Positions 1-5,211 of a DNA stretch of 5,211 bases are shown piece after piece. Under the pieces are notes generated by a model. It had not been told where the DNA came from and did no database searches. It worked only from the letters and a program-made list of their open reading frames with translations. The DNA lies in assembly GCA_002506425.1 (NCBI GenBank), contig DAXO01000057.1, positions 1,760 to 6,970 of the forward strand, read 5' to 3'. Positions within the stretch are counted from its first letter, which is position 1, and every line of letters starts with the position of its first letter. Source of the stretch: Methanomassiliicoccaceae archaeon UBA480. GTDB taxonomy: Archaea > Thermoplasmatota > Thermoplasmata > Methanomassiliicoccales > Methanomethylophilaceae. Position numbers and translations under genes: made by a program.

Positions 1-1221
1 CTCGGAGTGGCCGTCGAGCTCTGCGCCAAGGTCGGCGCCGAAGGGTTCCGCGGGGACATCGCCCTGGTGGAGGCCGCATATGCGATGGCGGCTCTGAACG
101 GACGCGACGAGGTCATGAGGAAGGACGTGGAGGAGGCCGCGATGATCACGCTGGCCCACAGGCGCAGTTACTCGCAGCCACCGCCGCCTCCCGAGGAGCA
201 GAAACAGCAGCAGGAGGAGGACTCCGACAGCGAGGAGGGCGATCGCGACGAGCAGCCCCCGAAATCGAACGAAGCGCCTCCGCAGGATCCCGGCGACAGC
301 GGGGATAACGACTCCGAGCCGCCCGACGACGGGCAGCAGCCCGAGGATATCGGCGCCATGCTGGACGAGATGTTGTTCGAGATAGGGGAGCAGTTCCGCG
401 TGATAGACTATCTCCAGGACGGCCGCCGCATCATACGCTCGACATCGAGCCGCAAGGGCCGCAGGGCGATGGCGGAGAGCAGGGACTCATCCGGCAGGTA
501 CGCCCGCTCCAGGATCCCGGAGGGACGCGTCACCGATATGGCGTTCGACGCGACGGTGCGTGCAGCGGCCCCGTATCAGAGGTCGAGAGATCACAACGGG
601 CTGGCCGTCAGCATAGAGAAGCAGGACATACGCAGGAAGGTCAGGGAGCGCCGCTCCGGATGCACCATACTCTTCCTGGTGGACGCGAGCGGTTCGCTCG
701 GAGTCCGCAGGAGGATGGCGGCGGTCAAGGGCGCGGTCCTGTCGATGCTGCGCGACAGCTACGTCAAGAGGGACCGCATTGGCCTGATGGCGTTCCGCCG
801 TGATTCGGCGGAGCTTGTGCTGCCTCCGACGAGGTCCGTGGAATACAGCTACAGGAAGCTGGAGGAGCTCCCCACCGGAGGGAAGACCCCGCTGGGCCAG
901 GCCCTGGCGACGGTGAGCGACTTCATGACTTCGTACTCGAGGAGCCATCCGGGGGAGTCCTGCTACATAGTCCTGATAACGGACGGGAGGGCCAACGTAC
1001 CGCTGAGGGAGGGGGCTGATGCCAATCAGGAGGTCGAGAGGCTCGCCGAGGGGCTGTCGATCCCTCAGGTGAAGTGGATCGTCGTGGATGCGAGCACGGG
1101 GTTCGTGCGCTTCGACAACGCGGAGCGCCTCGCGAAGGCCCTGGAGGGGACCTACTTCAGGCTGGAGGACCTCGACGCTGATAGGCTGGCGGGATCAGTC
1201 AGATCCGTCATTGGCCGATGA
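1..1221 (+). CDS. Metal-chelatase subunit of ChlD/ChlI type with C-terminal VWA domain (5' end missing)
   Basis: The frame is open to the left edge, so the gene starts outside; 406 residues are visible, ending in TGA. Seen, in order: residues 1-55 resemble the C-terminal lid of a ChlI-type AAA+ module (GFRGDIALVEAAYAMAAL, then a DVEEAA helix and an AHRR end); residues about 59-118 are an acidic, Pro/Gln-rich linker; residues about 215-400 are a von Willebrand A domain. Its metal-ion-dependent adhesion site is complete: DASGS at 228-232, T296 in GGKTPLG, and D328 in ITDGR. This lid-linker-VWA order is typical of magnesium/cobalt chelatase D subunits, which work with an AAA+ partner and a large catalytic subunit (ChlH or CobN) to insert metal into a tetrapyrrole in the cytoplasm. 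In methanogens such proteins are usually thought to serve cobalt insertion with CobN, but no CobN is visible here, so the metal is inferred. GC is high (about 67% in sampled lines). Its 3' end overlaps the convergent ferredoxin-like gene. Confidence 0.88.
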   Translation, partial: LGVAVELCAKVGAEGFRGDIALVEAAYAMAALNGRDEVMRKDVEEAAMITLAHRRSYSQPPPPPEEQKQQQEEDSDSEEGDRDEQPPKSNEAPPQDPGDSGDNDSEPPDDGQQPEDIGAMLDEMLFEIGEQFRVIDYLQDGRRIIRSTSSRKGRRAMAESRDSSGRYARSRIPEGRVTDMAFDATVRAAAPYQRSRDHNGLAVSIEKQDIRRKVRERRSGCTILFLVDASGSLGVRRRMAAVKGAVLSMLRDSYVKRDRIGLMAFRRDSAELVLPPTRSVEYSYRKLEELPTGGKTPLGQALATVSDFMTSYSRSHPGESCYIVLITDGRANVPLREGADANQEVERLAEGLSIPQVKWIVVDASTGFVRFDNAERLAKALEGTYFRLEDLDADRLAGSVRSVIGR

Positions 1222-1807
1222 CGGTTCCGCTGCGGGAGATGACGACCTCCTTGAAGCGGATGTCCCTGCCGCAATCGGATATCGCCGCCAGGACCATGTT
1301 GGTCAGCACGCGGCAGCAGGGGACCTCCATCCTGATGACCACTACCTCGTCGACAGGGTTGTTCCTCAGGATGGTGGCGATCTTCTCGAAGCGGGTCCTG
1401 TCATCGAGCTTGGGGCATCCGATGACGACAGGGTTGCCGTCCAGGAGCACCCTTTTGAAATCGTCGAAGACGAATGCGGTGCAATCGGCAGCGAACACTA
1501 GAGTCTCTCTGAAGAAATCAGATCTCTGAGGGACCAGCGCCAGCTGGATCGGCCAGTGGTACCCGGAGTCGCCCGTGGAGATGCATTCTATGCGTCCAGC
1601 AGCCATGATGCCCTCGGAAGGATCGATGAAGCGGATGGCGCCCTGTGGGCAGACCGGAAGGCAGTCCCCCAGGCCGTCGCAGAAATCCCTTCTGAGGAGC
1701 GCTGCCTTCCCGTTGACTATGGCCAAGGCTCCTTCGTGACAGGCTGTGACGCAGAGTCCGCATCCGTCGCATTTCTCCGAATCGATGACGATCTCCTTTC
1801 CGAGCAT
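1208..1807 (-). CDS. Ferredoxin-like 4Fe-4S protein with GCPKLDD and MEVPCC motifs
   Basis: This 199-residue protein has no signal peptide or membrane helix. Residues 13-23 carry C13xxC16xxC19xxxC23, a classical 4Fe-4S binding set. The second set, C43xxxxxC49xxxC53P, lacks the usual second Cys (L46 is there); I recall this CDGLG form as normal for the family. The C-terminal half has conserved-looking cysteine motifs: AADC ending at C109, GCPKLDD at 130-136, and MEVPCC at 160-165. From memory, these mark a family of dicluster ferredoxin-like proteins common in anaerobic bacteria and archaea, whose biochemical role is not established; electron transfer or metal handling is inference. The start at 1807 is chosen because GGAGG lies 3 nt upstream and the first Cys set follows soon after; an upstream in-frame ATG at 1888 would run far into the ATPase gene. 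It lies 25 nt after the ATPase stop, probably in the same transcript. Its stop (TGA) lies inside the end of the chelatase gene. Confidence 0.85.
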   Translation of the reverse strand: MLGKEIVIDSEKCDGCGLCVTACHEGALAIVNGKAALLRRDFCDGLGDCLPVCPQGAIRFIDPSEGIMAAGRIECISTGDSGYHWPIQLALVPQRSDFFRETLVFAADCTAFVFDDFKRVLLDGNPVVIGCPKLDDRTRFEKIATILRNNPVDEVVVIRMEVPCCRVLTNMVLAAISDCGRDIRFKEVVISRSGTVIGQ

Positions 1808-1810
1808 GAG

Positions 1811-1815
1811 CCTCC
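1811..1815 (-). promoter_or_regulatory. Ribosome binding site of the ferredoxin-like gene
   Basis: On the - strand GGAGG is followed by the 3-nt spacer CTC and then ATG at 1807. It lies in the 25-nt gap after the ATPase stop and favours this start over in-frame upstream ATGs at 1855 and 1888. The 3-nt spacing matches that of permease A. Confidence 0.7.
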
Positions 1816-1832
1816 CATCGGTTTGTAACGGT

Positions 1833-2684
1833 TTAACTGGTTCGGTTCTCACCATTTGGAGCGTCATCATCGTCCCTGAGAATAGCATGGGGCCTGCCTG
1901 AATCGTGGACGATTATCGACTTCACACCATACACCTTTTCTAGGTTTTCCGCGGTGATAACCTCATCTGGGGTTCCGACTTTGAATACGCGTCCTTCTGA
2001 CATGAGGACTATCCTGTCGGAGTACTTCGCAGCGATGTTGATGTCATGGCAAATCATCATGACGATGACGCCATTGTTCCTGGAGATGTCTCTCAGCAGA
2101 TGGGTGACATTGAGCTGATGTCTTATGTCCAGGTTGGCTGTGGGTTCATCCAGAAGAAGAATACGAGGCTGTTGCGCGAGTCCCTTGGCGATCATGACCT
2201 TCTGCAGCTGTCCTGCAGATAGTTCATTGATTGAACGCATCGACAGATCAGTGATTCCGAGCGAATCCAGGGTCTCGTAGACTATCTCCAGGTCGTGATC
2301 CAGGGAACCATACTTCTGATGGGGGAATCTTCCCATGAGCACTGCGTCAGTGACGGTTATGGGGAAGGATGTTCCCGATGCGCACGGTACGTATCCCATG
2401 ACTTTCGCGAGCTCCTTCACAGGGATGCATTGCACATCGAAATCGTCGATCATGACGACGCCTTCGGTGGGTGTCAAGATCTTGTTGAGACAGCGTATCA
2501 GAGTCGATTTTCCTACGCCGTTGGGCCCTAGGATGGAGATGAGTTGGGGTTCGTCTATCGACAGGTCTATGCCCTTGAGGATAGGGAAGCTTCCATACGA
2601 GAAATGGACGCCGTTTATGGTGATCTCAATTCCGTTCTCGCCTAGACGGCTTGTATCGATGCTTTTCTCTTTGTTGATTGGCAA
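1833..2684 (-). CDS. ABC transporter ATP-binding protein, iron-chelate/corrinoid (FecE/BtuD) class
   Basis: This 283-residue cytoplasmic ATPase powers the importer formed by the two upstream permease genes. Motifs seen: Walker A GPNGVGKST at 53-61; signature LSAGQ at 155-159; Walker B ILLLDEP at 175-181 with catalytic E180; D-loop NLD at 184-186; switch histidine H213 in CHD. The sequence TVTDAVLMGRFPH at 110-122 is typical of the FecE/BtuD class. One oddity is the Q-loop: the family pattern YVPQ reads YVPC, with C101 in place of the Gln. The start is TTG at 2684. No ATG or GTG exists in frame before an upstream TGA at 2706-2708, and a strong ribosome site, GGTGATC, lies 2 nt before the TTG. 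That site contains the stop of permease B, so translation is probably coupled. The C-terminal tail is acidic (DDDD near residue 272) and ends in TAA. The substrate of the system cannot be told from the ATPase. Confidence 0.93.
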   Translation of the reverse strand: MPINKEKSIDTSRLGENGIEITINGVHFSYGSFPILKGIDLSIDEPQLISILGPNGVGKSTLIRCLNKILTPTEGVVMIDDFDVQCIPVKELAKVMGYVPCASGTSFPITVTDAVLMGRFPHQKYGSLDHDLEIVYETLDSLGITDLSMRSINELSAGQLQKVMIAKGLAQQPRILLLDEPTANLDIRHQLNVTHLLRDISRNNGVIVMMICHDINIAAKYSDRIVLMSEGRVFKVGTPDEVITAENLEKVYGVKSIIVHDSGRPHAILRDDDDAPNGENRTS

Positions 2685-2686
2685 TA

Positions 2687-2693
2687 GATCACC
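2687..2693 (-). promoter_or_regulatory. Ribosome binding site of the ATPase gene, overlapping the permease B stop
   Basis: On the - strand GGTGATC matches seven bases of the usual complement (GGAGGTGATC) of the 16S rRNA 3' end. It is followed by TA and then the TTG start at 2684. The TGA at 2691-2689 that ends permease B is inside this site. It supports the unusual TTG start and implies translational coupling of permease B and ATPase. Confidence 0.65.
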
Positions 2694-3753
2694 ATGCGCT
2701 TTTTCTCATTTTCACAAGGATGAATATGAATATGGGGCTGCAGACCAGGGCCAAAATCACTCCGACAGGGAGAGAGGGAGCTACTATGCGCACTATATAG
2801 TCTGCACCGAGTACCATGAATGAGCCTATAACCGCGGATGCGGGTATGAGTGTTCTGGATTGCGATCCCACGAGCATGCGTGCTATATGGGGGGCTACCA
2901 GCCCTACGAATCCTATCGTTCCAGTGTAGCATACGACGATCGCAGTTCCCAAGGATATGAAGACCAGGGAGATTATGCGGAGTCTGTTGGGACGGATTCC
3001 CAGAGCGATGGCGCCGTCATCGCCCTGAGCGACTATGTCGATCTGCCTATGGACCAAGGCCATGGGGATTCCGACGATTAACACGGCGGCGATGAGCTTC
3101 GGCAGACTGCCCCAGGACAGTCCGGAGACAGATCCGATGGACCATTCGTAGATGAATGCGAGTGTCTCGGGGTCCACGGTGTATTTGATCAAGGTCGTGA
3201 AGGCCGTGAAGATATACATGACGGCTATCCCGCATAGGATCATTGTGGTGGCCGTCACCTTCTTGAATGCCGCTATGAACACGATGACAGCGGTCGGAAT
3301 GAGCGACATGATGAACGCATTGACGATCATCGAATCCGATTCCGATATGAATGGAATCACGCTTATTCCGAGTCCGGCGCTCAGAACCATTCCGAACATG
3401 GCTCCAGACGATATTCCAAGCGTGTATGGATCCGCCAGCGGATTCCTTATGAGGCTCTGGAGCGCGGCGCCGCTGATCGAGAGTACAGTTCCAGCGATTA
3501 TCGCGCCGATGGCGCGTGGAATGTTCTGTTCGAATACTATCCTGTCCTTCAGGGACGGAAGATATCCGGAAGGTTCGATTCCAGACAGGTGGTCCGACAA
3601 TATTGTGAAGCTCTCTAGGACACCTATCTTGACCGTGGATGCTGAAAGTGAGAGGAATACGAGTATGACTGTGAGGACCGCGAACAGGACTATCCAGACT
3701 ATCGATCTCCTGGTGGATTCGTGGTATTTCTGGATTTCCGGGCGCGTCACCAT
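2689..3753 (-). CDS. FecCD/BtuC-type ABC permease B
   Basis: This 354-residue multispanning membrane protein is one of two permease subunits of the importer. Seen: a short cytoplasmic N-terminus with a positive pair (R15, R16), TM1 about 18-38, then an external segment with DHLSG at 54-58. The FecCD core follows: IPR at 78-80, and NPLADPYTLGISSGA at 104-118. GDDGAIALGIRPNRLRI is the likely loop coupling to the ATPase, and GFVGLVAPHIAR at 281-292 is the hallmark motif. It ends with PVGVILALVCSPIF and a basic tail, KMRKSAW. Length is normal for the family (about 330-350). The frame is open further upstream to about 4131, but that part lies over permease A and reads as an Arg/His-rich shadow. 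ATG at 3753 follows GGAAGG and gives the expected N-terminus. The gene overlaps the end of permease A by 7 nt and its stop lies 4 nt from the ATPase start. It is diverged from, but clearly paralogous to, permease A. Confidence 0.93.
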   Translation of the reverse strand: MVTRPEIQKYHESTRRSIVWIVLFAVLTVILVFLSLSASTVKIGVLESFTILSDHLSGIEPSGYLPSLKDRIVFEQNIPRAIGAIIAGTVLSISGAALQSLIRNPLADPYTLGISSGAMFGMVLSAGLGISVIPFISESDSMIVNAFIMSLIPTAVIVFIAAFKKVTATTMILCGIAVMYIFTAFTTLIKYTVDPETLAFIYEWSIGSVSGLSWGSLPKLIAAVLIVGIPMALVHRQIDIVAQGDDGAIALGIRPNRLRIISLVFISLGTAIVVCYTGTIGFVGLVAPHIARMLVGSQSRTLIPASAVIGSFMVLGADYIVRIVAPSLPVGVILALVCSPIFIFILVKMRKSAW

Positions 3754-4814
3754 ATCGCCTTCCTGTTGCGTATGAGAATTATAAGGAACATCGGGGCACC
3801 GATGAGGGACGCGATTACACCTACAGGAACGGTGTCCAGACTGGACATTCCTTTGGCGATGGTGTCTGCGAAGAGCAGGAATGCGGCCCCGAATGCAGCG
3901 GCTGCGGGTATGACGAAGCGGTTGTCGGAACCTATCACGAGGCGGATGATGTGTGGACATATCAGTCCCACGAATCCTACTATTCCCGAGAATGCGACTA
4001 TGAAGGAGACCATCACAGCCATCACGACGAGGCATACTATGCGCAGTCTTTTGATATTGAGACCAAGACTGATGGCGTTCTCGTCCCCCATGCTCATGAC
4101 GTTCAGCTTTTTGGAGAGGAGCAGGATGCATGCGGATCCAATCAGCACCACGATGGAGACCAGAGTTGTTTCAGCCCAATCCATTTCCACGAATGATCCC
4201 ACTTGCCATTTGTAGACGTTGGCTAGCGTGTCCGCGTCGGTGCTGACAAGAATCAATGTGCTGAATGCGTTGAACATGTATGTCAGGGCCGTTCCGACCA
4301 GTATTATCGTCGCCACGGATCCGTTGGACTTGGTGGAGAGCAGAATCATGATCGATACCGGAATTAGGGCGAATATGAGAGCATTCAGAGCCGAATCCGT
4401 AGATGATACTACTGAGAAACCCAAGGCGATGCTGAGTGCTACTCCGAAATAGGCTCCTGAGGACACACCGGTTGTATACGGCTCTGCAAGCGGGTTCTTC
4501 ATGATGCTCTGCATAGTCACGCCGGAAACTGCGAGACCTATTCCTGCCATGATAGCGAAGATTATGCGAGGCATTCTGGTGTTCCAGATGATGTCATCGT
4601 CATACCATTCGCGGGAATACGGTTCGAACTCTACTCCTGTTAGATGATCCCATATGACTTGCTAGACCCGAGATATGGAGATGTCATAACCGCCGACGAT
4701 GATGGATACTGCGATGCCCAGGAATGCCAAGGCTATGCAGAGAACTATGAACGCCGCTTTTCTGGCGGTATGTTGCCTGTATTCGGCTTTGAATGATTCG
4801 ACATCTCCAGTCAT
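3747..4814 (-). CDS. FecCD/BtuC-type ABC permease A with in-frame TAG at codon 51
   Basis: The full frame from ATG 4814 to TGA 3747 has 355 codons, the normal family length, broken only by TAG at codon 51 (4664-4662). A ribosome site, AGGTGA, lies 3 nt before the ATG. Residues 1-50 hold a charged cytoplasmic start and TM1 (about 20-42, AAFIVLCIALAFLGIA...). After the TAG the text continues in frame with VIWDHLTG (53-60), matching DHLSG of permease B, then MPR at 81-83, NPLAEPYTTGVSSGA at 107-121, the ATPase-contact loop GDENAISLGLNIKRLRI, and GFVGLICPHIIR at 280-291. A start at M81 would drop TM1 and the external segment and has no ribosome site. I therefore read one gene with a TAG read through, plausibly as pyrrolysine; a nonsense mutation or sequence error is possible. 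It is expected to pair with permease B as a heterodimer. The gap to the upstream binding-protein gene is 43 nt and holds a hairpin. Confidence 0.82.
3758..3763 (-). promoter_or_regulatory. Ribosome binding site of permease B
   Basis: On the - strand GGAAGG is followed by CGAT and then ATG at 3753. It lies inside the last codons of permease A, so translation of B probably follows from A. It decides the permease B start against the longer open frame. Confidence 0.55.
4662..4664 (-). other. In-frame amber codon (TAG), candidate pyrrolysine codon
   Basis: The + strand CTA reads TAG on the - strand, codon 51 of permease A. It lies just after TM1, in the predicted extracytoplasmic segment, between V50 and Q52. 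Counting back from the shared DHL motif without gaps, it aligns with Phe49 of permease B. Upstream and downstream frames are the same, so no frameshift is involved. Whether it is decoded depends on pyl genes outside this window. Confidence 0.6.
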
Positions 4815-4817
4815 TGT

Positions 4818-4823
4818 TCACCT
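4818..4823 (-). promoter_or_regulatory. Ribosome binding site of permease A
   Basis: On the - strand AGGTGA is followed by the spacer ACA and ATG at 4814. It matches the archaeal 16S complement GGAGGTGATC and supports initiation upstream of the TAG rather than at M81 (4574), where I see no such site. Confidence 0.7.
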
Positions 4824-4831
4824 AAGGTAAT

Positions 4832-4849
4832 GATGGGGTTTCCCCCATC
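4832..4849 (-). repeat. Intercistronic inverted repeat: 7-bp stem with GAAA tetraloop
   Basis: The RNA of the - strand reads GATGGGG, loop GAAA, CCCCATC: seven perfect pairs, four of them G-C in a row next to the loop, closed by a GNRA-type tetraloop. Flanking bases (C and A) do not pair. It lies 8 nt after the binding-protein stop and 8 nt before the AGGTGA site of permease A. No long U-run follows, so it does not look like a full intrinsic terminator. A role in 3'-end protection or lower expression of the permeases than of the binding protein is inferred. Confidence 0.65.
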
Positions 4850-4857
4850 GTTTTCAT

Positions 4858-5211
4858 TCAGTGGCCGGAGAGACCCATGTCTGTCATGCTGACGTAATAT
4901 TGTCCGGAGCGGACAGTCTGCTCGTCGAGGCCGAGGAACTGGGTGCAGTGCTGCACATTGTAGTTGTCTGCCCACTCGGTGGTGAAGAGCTCAGGATAGA
5001 GGATGCATGCAGAATAGATCGTTCTCAGAAGAAGGGGCATGTCTCCGCTGAGCACATACACCTCGTTGTTGTAGTAAGGGCTGCTGTCGCTGAATGCGAG
5101 AGCGCAGGACTGAACGGTCTTCAATCCGTCGGTGAGCACATTTCCGCCATACCAGCTGAACCCGGATCCGGTCTTTATGACGATGAGCTTGTCGATGTTG
5201 TAGTCTGCCAG
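4858..5211 (-). CDS. ABC transporter substrate-binding protein, iron-chelate/corrinoid type (C-terminal part)
   Basis: The last 117 residues are visible; the frame is open to the right edge, so the N-terminus, including any signal or lipid anchor, is outside. The GTG near 5139 is an internal Val, not a start. Visible text begins LADYNIDKLIVIKTGSG and goes on with NEVYVLSGDM, IYSACILYPELF and an FLGLDEQ helix region, ending in LSGH and TGA. The run VYVLSGDMP...IYSACILYPELF is what I expect near the C-terminus of the TroA/BtuF-type (Fe3+-siderophore/B12) binding proteins, especially archaeal ones: a strand followed by a helix of the second lobe. It would capture the substrate outside the membrane and deliver it to the two permeases. 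It is the first visible gene of the operon; the promoter must lie further right. The ligand cannot be named because the N-terminal lobe is not seen. Confidence 0.85.
   Translation of the reverse strand: MADYNIDKLIVIKTGSGFSWYGGNVLTDGLKTVQSCALAFSDSSPYYNNEVYVLSGDMPLLLRTIYSACILYPELFTTEWADNYNVQHCTQFLGLDEQTVRSGQYYVSMTDMGLSGH

Noticed and set aside
487..948. 153-codon open frame antisense to the chelatase gene
   Set aside because: It is a shadow in a GC-rich gene; the translation is Arg/His-rich without recognisable motifs, while the + strand carries an intact VWA domain.
1088..1501. 137-codon + strand open frame across the convergent junction
   Set aside because: It is out of frame with the chelatase gene and antisense to the ferredoxin-like gene, with no motif.
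1808..1888. Longer N-terminus of the ferredoxin-like protein (starts at 1855 or 1888)
   Set aside because: These starts overlap the ATPase gene end and lack a good ribosome site, while 1807 has GGAGG directly upstream.
2335..2823. 162-codon + strand open frame over the ATPase and permease B end
   Set aside because: It crosses two real genes in antisense with low-complexity content; the - strand ATPase has all ABC motifs.
3152..3775. 207-codon + strand open frame over permease B
   Set aside because: It mirrors the hydrophobic codons of permease B in antisense; the apparent hydrophobic stretches come from that, and no family motif or ribosome site is seen.
3754..4131. N-terminal extension of permease B (open frame up to 4131)
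   Set aside because: It lies wholly over the conserved coding sequence of permease A, is rich in Arg/His/Ser with no membrane helix, and the family start with a ribosome site is at 3753.
3721..4215. 164-codon + strand open frame over permease A
   Set aside because: It is antisense to the conserved C-terminal half of permease A and its sequence has no motif.
3747..4574. Permease A beginning at the ATG at 4574, downstream of the TAG
   Set aside because: That start would cut off TM1 and the external segment, begins inside the conserved MPR motif, and has no ribosome site; the codons upstream are clearly family-like in the same frame.
4832..4849. Hairpin as a transcription terminator of the binding-protein gene
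   Set aside because: There is no U-rich tract after the stem and the permeases have no other visible promoter in the short gap, so a terminator reading is weaker than an intercistronic RNA element.
1..5211. tRNA or rRNA genes, CRISPR arrays, insertion sequences, attachment sites
   Set aside because: I saw no cloverleaf, regularly spaced repeats, transposase or terminal inverted repeats; the window is nearly all protein-coding and the operon promoter lies outside it.

Overview
The window is a tightly packed piece of what looks like an archaeal chromosome, most likely a methanogen of the Methanomassiliicoccales/Thermoplasmatota type. This placement is an inference. It rests on frequent AGG/AGA arginine and ATA isoleucine codons, ribosome sites matching GGAGGTGATC, the style of the substrate-binding protein and ferredoxin families, and an in-frame amber codon in an otherwise intact gene. 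No taxonomic marker gene is present. All six stop codons that end genes here are TGA or TAA; none is TAG.

Layout. At the left, on the + strand, is the 3' part of a ChlD/ChlI-type metal-chelatase subunit: end of the AAA+ lid, acidic Pro-rich linker, then a complete VWA domain with an intact MIDAS site. It meets, tail to tail with a 14-base overlap, a - strand block of five genes that fills the rest. In transcription order (right to left) these are: a substrate-binding protein (C-terminal 117 residues, cut by the window edge), a 7-bp GAAA-tetraloop hairpin, FecCD/BtuC-type permease A, permease B, the ABC ATPase, and a small ferredoxin-like protein with GCPKLDD and MEVPCC motifs. Gaps are 43 nt, -7 nt, 4 nt and 25 nt, as expected for one operon whose promoter lies beyond the right edge.

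Function. The substrate-binding protein, two permeases and the ATPase make a complete type II ABC importer of the iron-chelate/corrinoid class; the substrate cannot be told from this window. Two different permeases suggest a heterodimeric channel, as in FecCD. The ferredoxin-like protein at the end of the operon, and a metal-chelatase subunit next door, fit a metal or corrinoid acquisition locus, but a direct link is inference.

The most interesting point is that permease A can be full length only if a TAG at codon 51 is read through. Its good ribosome site, first membrane helix and conserved region all lie in one frame, interrupted only by this TAG, which aligns with Phe49 of the paralogous permease B. 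In a pyrrolysine-using archaeon this would be a pyrrolysine residue in a membrane transporter; otherwise it is a nonsense mutation or a sequence error. Second-rank points are a Q-loop Gln-to-Cys change in the ATPase, the intercistronic hairpin, and a clear fall in GC from the chelatase gene to the transporter genes.
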